DNA of 64,000 nt from CAYRGQ01 sp964423925 (GTDB taxonomy: Bacteria > Bacteroidota > Bacteroidia > Sphingobacteriales > Sphingobacteriaceae): NCBI GenBank assembly GCA_964423925.1, contig CAYRGQ010000005.1:30617-94616 (forward strand), given 5' to 3'. The notes under the pieces were generated by a model. The model had not been told where the DNA came from, did not search any database, and worked only from the letters and a program-made list of their open reading frames with translations. Of the stretch, positions 44,528 through 53,717 are shown piece after piece (position 1 is the stretch's first letter; each line of letters starts with the position of its first letter). Position numbers and translations under genes: made by a program.

Positions 44528-45316
44528 TTATGCCTCGTCTTCGACGACGAGGTGGGGGAGGCCCGCCGAGCAGTTCTCAACGCGGACTTTAACACCATAC
44601 ACACGGGCGATGACGTCCGAGGTAATGGCTTCTGTGGGGGTGCCGAAACTGGCAATTTTTCCTTTGGCCATCACGACCGCCCGATCGGCCCAACGAAGAG
44701 CTAGATTTAGGTCGTGCAGCACGATGATCACTATGCGTCCGTCTGCGGCAAACGAGCGTGCAAGCTTCATGACTTTGACCTGGTGCCTAAGGTCCAACGC
44801 ACTGGTGGGTTCGTCCAGCAATAGGATCTTTGGGTCACGCACTACGGTACGCGCCAAACTGGCCATTTGGCGTTGTCCACCAGACAATTGGTTGAGCGGC
44901 TCCAAGGCCAGGTGGCCGATGCCCACTCGCTCCAAGACGGCGAACGCTTTTTGCTGCGCCCACGCATTGCCGGACGATGTGGCGTCCATTGGCGAGGCTT
45001 TTAGTGCGCTGATCACGGCTTCGATGACGGAAAGGTTGATGTCGGTAGGCACGGCCTGCGGCATGAAACTCAACAAACCAGCCCGCGTGCGGGCATTCAT
45101 CGATAGAAGTTCACGGTCGTCTAAGCGGATTGACCCGGTAGCTTTCAATAAGCCCGCCATGGCCCGAAGTAACGTGGACTTTCCAGCCGCGTTCGGGCCG
45201 GTAAGCACGGTCACTTGCCCCGTTTCGAACGGGGGGAGCGTAAGCGCGTCTAACACCGGCTTGCCCGGATATCCAGCCACCAACTTGTCGATATGCAACG
45301 ATGCCGATATCACCAC
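44528..45316 (-). CDS. Iron-siderophore ABC transporter ATP-binding protein (FecE type)
   Basis: The 262-residue ATPase has Walker A GPNAAGKSTLL (38-48), signature LSGGQRQMASLAR and Walker B ILLLDEPTSALD. The order of neighbours (binding protein, FecCD permease, this) is the FecBCDE/BtuFCD arrangement for siderophore, haem or cobalamin uptake. The start is GTG; no ATG lies in the first 30 codons. It overlaps nothing and follows the permease by 2 bases. Confidence 0.94.
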   Translation of the reverse strand: MVISASLHIDKLVAGYPGKPVLDALTLPPFETGQVTVLTGPNAAGKSTLLRAMAGLLKATGSIRLDDRELLSMNARTRAGLLSFMPQAVPTDINLSVIEAVISALKASPMDATSSGNAWAQQKAFAVLERVGIGHLALEPLNQLSGGQRQMASLARTVVRDPKILLLDEPTSALDLRHQVKVMKLARSFAADGRIVIIVLHDLNLALRWADRAVVMAKGKIASFGTPTEAITSDVIARVYGVKVRVENCSAGLPHLVVEDEA

Positions 45317-45318
45317 AA

Positions 45319-46368
45319 CTAACGCTTGCGTTTGTTAAAAATCAATATGATAAATACCGGTACGCCGATCAGCGACGTGACGATGCCTACCGGAATGATT
45401 GCCCCACCCACAATCGCTTTGCTAGCGATGGAAGCCAGGGACATGATGAGCGCGCCCGAAAGGATGCTGGCCGGCAACGAAAACCGATGGTCTTCGCCGA
45501 TCAGTAGCTTGGCGATATGTGGCCCCACCAATCCGATGAATCCGATCGTGCCTACAAACGCAACAGATCCGGCGGTGAGAATGCTCACGCGCAAGAGAGA
45601 AAGGAAACGCAGGCGCGACACGTGGACACCGAAGCTCCGCGCACTGTCTTCGCCCAGGCGAAGGGCCGTGAGTTTCCATGCCGAAGCCAAGGAAAAGGGT
45701 AGTACAAGTGTAAAAATAATGGCGAGTAGCGTAATGTTATCCCAGTTTGCTTTCGTCAACGAGCCTAAACTCCAAAAAATGAATTGTTGGAGGGCCTCCG
45801 CGCTAGCGATATACTGCATGATGCCAGTAAACGCGTTGAATGTAAATACCAAGGCGATTCCAAACAGGACCAGCCCTTCGGGGCCCGCGCCTCGCATCGA
45901 AGACAATGCCTGCAAAAGCAACGTGGCACCGAACGCAAAAACAAAGGCGTTGACGATGACCATCCATTCGCCGCCAATACCTGGGATGCTAAAGCCTAGG
46001 ATGATGGCTAAAGCCGCACCGAAGGAAGCCGCTGCGGACACACCCAAAGTGAATGGGCTGGCCATGGCGTTGTTCATGATAGTTTGCATCTCACAGCCAG
46101 CGATGGATAACGCCGCACCGACTAGCAGTGCCATGATCGAATAAGGCATGCGCACCTCCCAGACGATTACACGCGTAGCGAGTTCCACGGTATCGGGGGA
46201 AAGAATAGCGTCAATGACATCGCCAAACTGCAGCGTAGAAGGTCCTACGGCAATGTCTATACAAAACGATATAAGTGTAGTAACGCCAAGAGATACCAGC
46301 AGTAAGATACGTTTGACGAACTGTTGCTTGTAACCCTTGGCGATGGACTGTACTGTTGTTTCCGACAA
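45319..46368 (-). CDS. FecCD-family ABC transporter permease
   Basis: The 349-residue integral membrane protein has about nine to ten TM segments and the FecCD signatures (VWEVRMPYSIMALLVGAALSIAGCEMQ, GSVAFVGTIGFIGLVGPHIAKLLIGEDHR). It forms the inner-membrane channel for the Fe-siderophore, haem or cobalamin complex. The likely start is TTG at 46368; the reading frame has no ATG before the first TM. The gene lies 10 bases after the binding protein gene. Confidence 0.93.
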   Translation of the reverse strand: MSETTVQSIAKGYKQQFVKRILLLVSLGVTTLISFCIDIAVGPSTLQFGDVIDAILSPDTVELATRVIVWEVRMPYSIMALLVGAALSIAGCEMQTIMNNAMASPFTLGVSAAASFGAALAIILGFSIPGIGGEWMVIVNAFVFAFGATLLLQALSSMRGAGPEGLVLFGIALVFTFNAFTGIMQYIASAEALQQFIFWSLGSLTKANWDNITLLAIIFTLVLPFSLASAWKLTALRLGEDSARSFGVHVSRLRFLSLLRVSILTAGSVAFVGTIGFIGLVGPHIAKLLIGEDHRFSLPASILSGALIMSLASIASKAIVGGAIIPVGIVTSLIGVPVFIILIFNKRKR

Positions 46369-46378
46369 TATCTGGGTC

Positions 46379-47491
46379 TTATTTCTTCAATTCCGCAAAG
46401 TAAACACCTTTAAACGGCAAAGCCAAAAATTTGCTGTTTATTTCTCGTAGCACACCGTGTGGTTGGAGTTTTCCGAATAGGGTAGGGTGCGTCCATTTTG
46501 CGAGCGCCTCCACCACGGCGATATTTAACGGCGAGTCATAAAAAAGGTGCCACATGCCATACACCCGGCCTTCTTGGATGGCCGTCAATGGGCTTACAAC
46601 TGCGCGCGCGGCCAATTCGGACAAGCTTTGCTGGGTCTGCGTAGTCCGGATGCCGTAGCCAATTACCAATCCGTCTTCGCCGGGTACCGCAATACCTGTA
46701 GCGATGTATATGTCGGGCTGTTCGCTAATTACGTATTCCATGTTGAGCGTACCCACTTCTCCGGGTAGAATAGTGCCAATGTTGTTGCCACCGACAAACT
46801 CGATGAATTCGCCCAAGTTCCCTTTGCCCGGAGAACCGGGGGGGACATTACCTCGAATCATTTCCATGTACACCTTCGGCCGTGAGAGATTGGGGTGCTT
46901 GGCCAGCGTACCCTGAATATAGTTCATCCGGCGTTTGTAAAACGCGATGTACTCGTTGGCTTGACGCTCGGCTCCAAGTACTTTGCCGAGCAGTTCGATG
47001 CTGGGAATTGTATTCTTGAAAGGGTGTAGTCTGAAGTCAATGAACACAATGGGGATGCCGGCGGCTTCGAGTTGGCGAATTACATCGCCAGACTTGGCGT
47101 CTGGACCGTGCGAGCCGGCCCCGAAAATAGCCAGGTCAGGCTTCAGCGCGATTATCTGTTCGGTCGATACGGTTTCCTTGCCTGACGTCCCGATCAAGGG
47201 CACTTGGTCGAGCTCGGGGTATTTTTCGCGGTATGCCTCGTACAGCAAGCCACCCGAGCGGATGAAATCGCCGGCCCAGCCCGCCAGGATGTCGACGGGT
47301 TCGGGTACGAGCAAGCTAAGAGTCACCAGTTGACGGCCTTCGCCGAGGATCACGCGTGTGGCCGGAGCCGGTATGGTTACCTCGCGTCCTACCACATCCG
47401 TCACAGTAATCGGCTGTGCCCATAGCGCTCCGCCAGCCGTGCAAATAAGGATAAGGGTAAGGATAATCCGCTTTTTAAGGGTGTTATTCAT
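46379..47491 (-). CDS. Periplasmic siderophore/haem-type binding protein (FecB/BtuF family)
   Basis: The protein has 370 residues from the ATG at 47491, with a signal peptide ending LWAQP and the type III periplasmic binding fold, two lobes joined by a long helix: ITVTDVVGREVTIPAPATRVI at the start, and FDIVEFVGGN-like EFIEFVGGNNIGT in the second lobe. It delivers the ligand to the FecCD permease encoded next. The longer frame with MLLF upstream is possible but not needed for the signal. Confidence 0.92.
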   Translation of the reverse strand: MNNTLKKRIILTLILICTAGGALWAQPITVTDVVGREVTIPAPATRVILGEGRQLVTLSLLVPEPVDILAGWAGDFIRSGGLLYEAYREKYPELDQVPLIGTSGKETVSTEQIIALKPDLAIFGAGSHGPDAKSGDVIRQLEAAGIPIVFIDFRLHPFKNTIPSIELLGKVLGAERQANEYIAFYKRRMNYIQGTLAKHPNLSRPKVYMEMIRGNVPPGSPGKGNLGEFIEFVGGNNIGTILPGEVGTLNMEYVISEQPDIYIATGIAVPGEDGLVIGYGIRTTQTQQSLSELAARAVVSPLTAIQEGRVYGMWHLFYDSPLNIAVVEALAKWTHPTLFGKLQPHGVLREINSKFLALPFKGVYFAELKK

Positions 47492-47572
47492 GAATAGTAG
47501 CATGTTATTAAATGACTAGAAGGGGGTAGGCACCGATAGCCGGCGCTATCCCCCTTGCTCAAAAGTGACTGA

Positions 47573-48625
47573 TTACGGTTTAATCAAGCTAATCGAATCC
47601 GCATTCGGTGCTGGAACGGGCTCAGGCGCGTCCTCGCCACGCTCGCTCACGGCTTCCTTGTTGGTGACGTATACCTCGCCGGTTTCGAAGTTAATTGCCA
47701 CCGTGTTTGGCAGTGCGCCAATTTCGAAATTCTTGATGATTTCCAGCGTCTCGCCGTCGATGACGGTCACTGTGCGGCCGTGTCGGTTCGCTACGTAGAT
47801 GCGATTGCGGATGGGGTCGTGATTGACGCCTAAGGCGCCCGCACCCGTCGGAATAGCCTTGATCAAGGCGCCGGTTGTCGCATCCAGCACGGTGATGTTT
47901 TCCGAGGTTTGGTTAGCTACGAATAAGCGGTTGCCCTTCGCATCGTGGTGTACGTTCGTCGGTCGTTCGCCGTGGGCATCGAATTTCTTCAACACCTTGC
48001 CTGTTGCGCCGTCTACTACCACAACTTCGCCGTCACGCATGGCGGTGGCGTAAATGATGTTGTTGGCCTCGTCAATGTAATGGCCGGTAATGGCGCCGCC
48101 GAGGTCTCCGTAAAAATCAAGGAATTTATTCGTTTTGGCATCAATAACCCAAAGGCCACCTCCGCGCACGCTGCTGGCGTAGACCAGTCCGCGGCTCTCG
48201 TCCACCCGGATTTCCCGAGGCGACCGACCCTCAGCATCCGCTTCGATATGGGTTTGCTTGCCGGATTGCAGGTCGATGGCCGTGACGATTCCTGTTCGGC
48301 TATTGGTGGCGTAAAGCGTCTGCGTGTTGATGCTCAGGCCCAATCCCATGGGAGCCGACTCGGGCACGGCGATGCTATCCACGGCTTTCAGCGACTTGGG
48401 GTCAATTTTGTATATCTTGCCTGTGGCACCCTGTTGGGCTGCGCTAGACACATAGACGAAGCCGTCTTTTGGGTTGAAAACAGGTTGATATACGTTTGAA
48501 TTGATGCCGATTTTCTCAGTTTTAACCAATGTTTGCGCATGAGCCGGCATAGTGCCAGCGACTGCACAGGTGGCAATCGTTAAGAGGCAGGCTTTGCGGA
48601 GTAGGGGAGTTAGTATGGAATTCAT
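47573..48625 (-). CDS. YncE-like beta-propeller protein, periplasmic
   Basis: The 350-residue protein has a signal peptide (1-31, AHAQ) and about seven YVTN-type beta-propeller repeats (for example GFVYVSSAAQQGATGKIYKID, NIIYATAMRDGEVVVVDG, NRLFVANQTSENITVLD, NRIYVANRHGRTVTVIDG). Its role is not known; YncE-like propellers bind DNA or carry ligands in E. coli and are often near siderophore genes. It lies between the Fes-like esterase and the binding protein, so a part in iron uptake is plausible. Confidence 0.9.
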   Translation of the reverse strand: MNSILTPLLRKACLLTIATCAVAGTMPAHAQTLVKTEKIGINSNVYQPVFNPKDGFVYVSSAAQQGATGKIYKIDPKSLKAVDSIAVPESAPMGLGLSINTQTLYATNSRTGIVTAIDLQSGKQTHIEADAEGRSPREIRVDESRGLVYASSVRGGGLWVIDAKTNKFLDFYGDLGGAITGHYIDEANNIIYATAMRDGEVVVVDGATGKVLKKFDAHGERPTNVHHDAKGNRLFVANQTSENITVLDATTGALIKAIPTGAGALGVNHDPIRNRIYVANRHGRTVTVIDGETLEIIKNFEIGALPNTVAINFETGEVYVTNKEAVSERGEDAPEPVPAPNADSISLIKP

Positions 48626-48677
48626 CTTTCTTGTTTGTTATGTGTTACAGTTGTTAAAATATGTATTGGTAGGGTTG

Positions 48678-49886
48678 CTAGTTTGTTTCCATAGCCGACG
48701 GCGTTGCTTCCTTGATAAACCACTGGTAAAAATCAGGGAAGGCCTCGCGCCAGTAGAGTGCACCATGCCGTCCGTCGGGATTGATGGTCAACGCTATATG
48801 AGGGGACGCCGCTTGGCGAAGCAATTCGGTCGCCCCGCGCACGTCTTCATCCATGCGTACGAAGGTCATGTCCGGCTTGCGGCGCGTTTCACTCGCTCCA
48901 ACGTAGAAATAGTAGCGTTGACTGCCTACCTTTGTCGTATCCTGTATCGAAGCTAATTCCTTTTCCGTATTGCCATAGTCGAGCCAGATCGACGGAGAGA
49001 AAACGCCAAGCGAACCAAACACTTCAGGGTAAACCAATCCGGCGTACAGGGTAATCAACCCTCCCAGGGAGCTTCCGGCCATACCGGTTGTGGAAGGGCC
49101 GGGCAAGGTGCGGTAATGGGCATCAATGTAAGGCTTCAGGGTTTCTACGATGAATGCGAGGTAGGCTGGGCCTTCCACGTGCGCATGTTCGGTATTCGGT
49201 CTGAAATAAAACTCAGGCACTCGATCGTCATAATCTGCCTGATGGTTGATGGCCACGATGATGCATTTGGTCTGGGCGGTGTCGATTACCTCATCAACGC
49301 CCCATTCGATGGGACCGATGCGACCCTGCGAAGTGGCTTCGTCAAAGAGATGCTGGCCATCATGCATATAAATAACAGGATAGTGCGCCGCTGATGTTTG
49401 ATAATCTTGGGGAAGGTACACCCAAACCGTACGTGTACGGTCTAGCTGGGGCATGTAGAACGCCGAATCCAGCAAATGGACGTTGGGCGATGCAGTTGAT
49501 AGCGGAAAGTCATCACGCCATCCTTCGATCTGGCAAACAATGGTCGTGTCGTGATGCAACTCGGCCACACGGGGACCCTCCAGTCGCCCTTGGGCCGACG
49601 ATTCGGACCGCTGCCAATCGCCGCGCGTGAACTTGAATTCTAGCCGGTCGCTCGGTACGTCGTAGAGCACCACGCTGATGCCCAGCGAGCCATCCGGATA
49701 ACGCTGCAAGCGGAGGGAGTCCTCAGCGGGATTCCAACTATTGAAGTTGCCAGTGAGGTAAACGGTATCGGCTTCTTGCGTATCAGGAAGTTCCGTTACC
49801 CGCACCGTGAGTGTGTGCTGGGCTGTGCTAGCGTAGGGAATCAGCCCTAACGCAACCCATAAAACAAACGCAATCCGGTTGAGCAT
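48678..49886 (-). CDS. Fes/IroE-type esterase with N-terminal E-set domain
   Basis: The 402-residue protein has a signal peptide (1-22), an N-terminal immunoglobulin-like E-set domain (about 25-125; DTVYLTGNFNSWNPAEDSLRLQ) and an esterase domain of the PF00756 type (about 140-395) with nucleophile GMAGSSLGG. This resembles periplasmic esterases that cleave ferric tri-catecholate siderophores or other esters. Its place in the TonB/FecBCDE operon supports siderophore processing, but the substrate is inferred only. Confidence 0.9.
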   Translation of the reverse strand: MLNRIAFVLWVALGLIPYASTAQHTLTVRVTELPDTQEADTVYLTGNFNSWNPAEDSLRLQRYPDGSLGISVVLYDVPSDRLEFKFTRGDWQRSESSAQGRLEGPRVAELHHDTTIVCQIEGWRDDFPLSTASPNVHLLDSAFYMPQLDRTRTVWVYLPQDYQTSAAHYPVIYMHDGQHLFDEATSQGRIGPIEWGVDEVIDTAQTKCIIVAINHQADYDDRVPEFYFRPNTEHAHVEGPAYLAFIVETLKPYIDAHYRTLPGPSTTGMAGSSLGGLITLYAGLVYPEVFGSLGVFSPSIWLDYGNTEKELASIQDTTKVGSQRYYFYVGASETRRKPDMTFVRMDEDVRGATELLRQAASPHIALTINPDGRHGALYWREAFPDFYQWFIKEATPSAMETN

Positions 49887-49890
49887 GTCG

Positions 49891-51171
49891 CTATTGCGCT
49901 TTTACTTTGTAGAATCCTGAAACGGCACCGCCTACATTTACACCAAACGCTAAAGTAGCCGAGTTAGTTGTGGCGTTGTACTCATAGTAACCATTTTCTC
50001 CCTGGGTCGTTGAACCCCGGAGCAGGACTTTGCCGTCTACTTCCACAGCAGCCATCGCAGCGCCAGGATTAGTGCCGACCGGAATGCCCGAAATTGGCGC
50101 AAAGGTTTTGGTAGCTATATCAACCGAATAGAACTTCCAGATGTCAGCCGTGTTGATGTTGCCCGACGAACCTCCGGTGAGGGGTTCCGTGTTTAGGGTT
50201 AGAATCAGCTTGCCGTTTTTCGCAAATACGTTCACGAACTTGCCACCGTAGTCGCTTGTGAAGTCGTCATGAAAATCCAATTCCCATGTCGCATCGATAT
50301 CGGTTTCGTTGGCTTTAATGCGGACAATTTTCGATTGACCACCGAGGGCAGATCTTCCTTGAGTTACGATATACAGGTCACCGTTATCGTCGAAGTCATA
50401 CATGTGATTTTCGTTGATATAGGCGATACTTCCTGTGTTTTTTATTGAAATGGTTTTTTCGTAAGTTTCGTCCGTTAAGTTGATTACAGCGATATACACG
50501 TCTGGAAAATAGTCGTCAAAGAAGCCGATTTGGGATTCTGCATTTTTAGCATAGGTTATATTTGCATACAGCTTGTCATCTTTGATGGCTAGGAACTTTT
50601 GACCTACTGCCCGGAAACGAATGTTGGCGATGTCTTCCCCGCGTTCGTTGACGGCCGCTGTTAGGTCGATTGATCCGATATTCGACATGGTAGCGGGGTT
50701 GAATCTTTGGATTTTAGTCGGCTCGGCAGCATCCCAGTAGTAGCCCAAGTCGTCGTTCTTGATCACGAAATTTCCCGTGCCAAAATACTTGGCGGCGGCG
50801 GAAGGGTCTTTTGAAGCGAGGAAAGCGCCAGCGGTGACGTGGCCATTGGGCGCGATGCTGATTTTTTCAATGCCCGTAGCGTAATCGGAAGTGCGGAACA
50901 TTTTGAAGATGTTGTTGCCATGCGTTCGCCAGCCGCCCATGCCTTGCCCTTCCAGGGATCCGGCCGTAGCGTTTGAAATCGTTCCGGAGGGAAATTGGTC
51001 GAAGGTACTGATGAACCCAGCCTTCGTACCGCTGACCCGGTCGGCGAGCGTGATAAGTACGTAATGTTCGGAGGTAGGCGGCTCTGGGGTAGGACCGTCA
51101 TCGCTGCAAGCCGTTAATAGCGCCGAGCTAGCCACAATTAGTGCGATTATACTACGATTAATCTTGTTCAT
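49891..51171 (-). CDS. DUF4374 lipoprotein
   Basis: The 426-residue lipoprotein (LLTACSDDG, Cys22) belongs to DUF4374, which is usually encoded next to TonB-dependent siderophore receptors in Bacteroidota. The sequence has a beta-propeller look (repeated ITVTL-type strands, DNGDLYIVTQGRSALGGQSK). Function unknown; a surface or periplasmic partner of the receptor is the natural guess. It follows the receptor gene by 11 bases. Confidence 0.9.
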   Translation of the reverse strand: MNKINRSIIALIVASSALLTACSDDGPTPEPPTSEHYVLITLADRVSGTKAGFISTFDQFPSGTISNATAGSLEGQGMGGWRTHGNNIFKMFRTSDYATGIEKISIAPNGHVTAGAFLASKDPSAAAKYFGTGNFVIKNDDLGYYWDAAEPTKIQRFNPATMSNIGSIDLTAAVNERGEDIANIRFRAVGQKFLAIKDDKLYANITYAKNAESQIGFFDDYFPDVYIAVINLTDETYEKTISIKNTGSIAYINENHMYDFDDNGDLYIVTQGRSALGGQSKIVRIKANETDIDATWELDFHDDFTSDYGGKFVNVFAKNGKLILTLNTEPLTGGSSGNINTADIWKFYSVDIATKTFAPISGIPVGTNPGAAMAAVEVDGKVLLRGSTTQGENGYYEYNATTNSATLAFGVNVGGAVSGFYKVKAQ

Positions 51172-51182
51172 TAGTCTTATAT

Positions 51183-53588
51183 TTATTTGGATAAGTGGAA
51201 GTTTATTTTCAGGTGAAAGCTGCGCCCTGGGCGCTGAATCTTGTAATAGTCATATAGCTCAGAATTCGCGAGGTTTTTGATTTCTATGCCGATAGATAGG
51301 GGTTGACCGCTTAAGAAGTATGTGAGTCCGGCGCTAAGTAGGTGCTGGTTAGGTACAACGTTGGTGACCGGTACGCCGGATTTTCCAAATAGCCCAAGAA
51401 ATCCGCTTGGTTCACTTTCGCGGGGGATGTGGTTGAGGTAGAACTCCCGGATGAAGTTCCAATGCAAATAGGGTTTAAGGACATCGTTAACACTCAGGAC
51501 ATCCTCGAAGGAGCCGTTGATCCCCGCGTTGGCAAAGAAGTAAGGCGTATTACGCAGACGGGTGCCCTCTATCCACTGGTGGAGCCCGCCAATATCAACC
51601 ATGCGATTGTCTTGCCAGGTTGCGTTTGCCGTCACTCGTAGATTTTTCGTCAGGAGGTAAGCGAGATCGATATCAAAGCCATAGCCACGCACGCTATCGA
51701 GGTTTTGATATTGTGCAAATGGGGGCTGCACCGGTACCAACAGGATCATCCCTTTTGTTTTTCTATAAAACGTAGACAACTCTGCCGAAAAACCAGCGGT
51801 CTGGTAACGGTAGCCGAGGTTAGCGTTGAAGCTACGTTCCGGTTGTAAGTCAAAGTTTGGCGCACGGGTATCGTTATCGCCAAAGAGCTCGTTTTCGCGT
51901 GGAAGCCGATTGGTCAGTTCGACCGACCCGCGGATGAGATGCCGGTCCCCGATGGTATATTTCATCGCATTTGCGATGCCCCAATTGCTGTTTGAGGACT
52001 CGGTATAATGGTCTAGGTCAGTGGCGTTAGCCATGAATCCGTTAATTCCCTTTGTGCCGAAGTGGAAAAATTTTCCAATCAGTTCGTTGCTGAGCCTCTC
52101 TTCCAACCACTTCGATTCCCACGCCAATCCCACGATGGTTTTTGCGTACGTAGCTTCTTTTGTCAGGATGTCAATGTCTGTACCACTAAAGCGAAATCCG
52201 TAGGGGTCCTCACCCAAACGCGTGCTGTAGTTATAAACTAGATTGCCCGAAAGTTTGTGAACATCGTTGATGGAGTAGGAGAGGTTGGTGCGGTTAATGA
52301 TACCGGTAAAATCAATATCCGAAAGTGAGCGCCTTGGGCTTTCACCGATGCCTTCCCGGGGCGTGAAGTTGCCGTACCAGTCATATGTTCCGCGCACGGT
52401 ATCCACCCGAGATCGGTTTACCGCACTGTAGGCAATAAATTGATCCATCGCCAACGTGCCGCCAAGCTTTTTTCTGTAGCGAAGGCTAGGTACCCAGCCT
52501 TGGTTATGCGTGGTGAGCGCGCCATAGGGGTTGGTCATCAACGCGGGATGCTGAGACTGGCGGTCAATGTCGTATCGAGCGAGGGAAAGCTTCAGCTCGT
52601 CCGTCCAGCGTTGGTCGCGTAAGCCGGTAGAAGCCTCGACAAAATAGTGCGAATAGCCATTGTGAAACAAAGGCACGGTAGCCGGAACGAGGTTTGCGTT
52701 TTCATTGACGACCTCTACGTCCACTCGGTAGTCATTATCAGAATAGTTGTAGAACGCGTCCACACCCATAAACCATCCGCTGGCAACGTGCGTGTGAAAA
52801 GCCGAGATATTGGCAATGTGGGTGTTGAAGGAAGCGGCCTCGTAGGCGATGTCCAACATGGAACCAGTATGGTCGCGAGTTACCAAGTTTACCGCGCCGC
52901 CTAGGGCATCGCCACCCAGACTTACCGGCACGACACCTTTGTAGACTTCTGCGCGTTCCAACAGATTAACGGGCACGTTGTTGATGCCATACCCTCCGCC
53001 AAGGTATTCGAGAGGAATTCCATCGCGAAAGTACTGGACTGAATTGCCTTGAAAGCCGTTGATGGAAACATCCACCGCGTTGCCCAATCCGCCCGTTTGC
53101 CTAATCCGAACACCGGGCGACCGATTCATCAGCTCTGCCAGCGTAACCGGCTGCTCCCTTACTTCGCGTGTATCGACTACGACCGCGCGGATGGCCTGCT
53201 CGCGCGCCTGCTGGGTTTCGGTCTTGCCAGTGACGGTAACGCTTTCCAATTCCGTAGACTGGGGAAGGAGTTCAGTTTTGACGCTGAGGCTATTGCCGTC
53301 AACGATGAGGCGCTGCGTAAGGGCCTGGTACCCGATATGGGTAACGGTAAGTGCGTAATCGCCAGCACGCAAATTTCGGAAGGTAAATGCACCGGCTGAG
53401 TCGGTGACCTGGCGCATGGCGATCGGTCCGGTTAACTGGACGGTCACCCCAGTGAGGGCATTTCCCCGCTGGTCGGTGATCTTACCGTTTATCGTGCCGA
53501 GCGCATTAGTTTGCGCCGAGGCTACGGCCGAGAAAAGTATCGGAACAAATAATATTAAAATTTTCGAAAAATATCGTCTGATATCCAC
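51183..53588 (-). CDS. TonB-dependent siderophore receptor with CarboxypepD_reg-like N-terminus
   Basis: The 801-residue outer-membrane protein has a signal peptide (1-25), a carboxypeptidase-like domain (about 32-110; INGKITDQRGNALTGVTVQL), the TonB plug (about 130-240; VREQPVTLAELMNRSPGVRIR, FRDGIPLEYLGGGYG, VYKGVVPVSLGGDALGGAVNL) and a 22-strand barrel ending FHLKINFHLSK. It is the first gene of the uptake operon. The start is GTG, the only initiator before the signal peptide. Upstream lies the inverted repeat at 53604-53632. Confidence 0.95.
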   Translation of the reverse strand: MDIRRYFSKILILFVPILFSAVASAQTNALGTINGKITDQRGNALTGVTVQLTGPIAMRQVTDSAGAFTFRNLRAGDYALTVTHIGYQALTQRLIVDGNSLSVKTELLPQSTELESVTVTGKTETQQAREQAIRAVVVDTREVREQPVTLAELMNRSPGVRIRQTGGLGNAVDVSINGFQGNSVQYFRDGIPLEYLGGGYGINNVPVNLLERAEVYKGVVPVSLGGDALGGAVNLVTRDHTGSMLDIAYEAASFNTHIANISAFHTHVASGWFMGVDAFYNYSDNDYRVDVEVVNENANLVPATVPLFHNGYSHYFVEASTGLRDQRWTDELKLSLARYDIDRQSQHPALMTNPYGALTTHNQGWVPSLRYRKKLGGTLAMDQFIAYSAVNRSRVDTVRGTYDWYGNFTPREGIGESPRRSLSDIDFTGIINRTNLSYSINDVHKLSGNLVYNYSTRLGEDPYGFRFSGTDIDILTKEATYAKTIVGLAWESKWLEERLSNELIGKFFHFGTKGINGFMANATDLDHYTESSNSNWGIANAMKYTIGDRHLIRGSVELTNRLPRENELFGDNDTRAPNFDLQPERSFNANLGYRYQTAGFSAELSTFYRKTKGMILLVPVQPPFAQYQNLDSVRGYGFDIDLAYLLTKNLRVTANATWQDNRMVDIGGLHQWIEGTRLRNTPYFFANAGINGSFEDVLSVNDVLKPYLHWNFIREFYLNHIPRESEPSGFLGLFGKSGVPVTNVVPNQHLLSAGLTYFLSGQPLSIGIEIKNLANSELYDYYKIQRPGRSFHLKINFHLSK

Positions 53589-53603
53589 TACAAGCCACTT
53601 CTT

Positions 53604-53632
53604 AATAATTGCGCTAATTTAGACTAATTATT
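53604..53632. promoter_or_regulatory. Inverted repeat upstream of the TonB receptor, candidate iron operator
   Basis: AATAATT (53604-53610) and AATTATT (53626-53632) face each other across 15 bases, within an AT-rich stretch that also has CTAATT twice at a 10-base interval. The position 16 bases before the start fits an operator; Fur binding is a guess and the classic Fur box is not present. Confidence 0.35.
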
Positions 53633-53662
53633 GATAAGAAGCAAGGGCTGTTTTCGGATAAA

Positions 53663-53696
53663 CAAAAAAAGCCATCCGTCGTTGAACGGATGGCTT
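53663..53696 (-). terminator. Intrinsic terminator of rpsA
   Basis: Stem AGCCATCCGT / ACGGATGGCT with a 6-base loop, followed by seven T on the minus strand. Confidence 0.9.
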
Positions 53697-53717
53697 GGTA
53701 TGCTCGTGCTGGCTAGC

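Noticed and set aside
44463..46144. Two long plus-strand frames opposite the FecE and FecCD genes
   Set aside because: They are shadows of the ABC transporter genes in a GC-rich third-position pattern; their products have the low-complexity Ser/Arg look of antisense reading.
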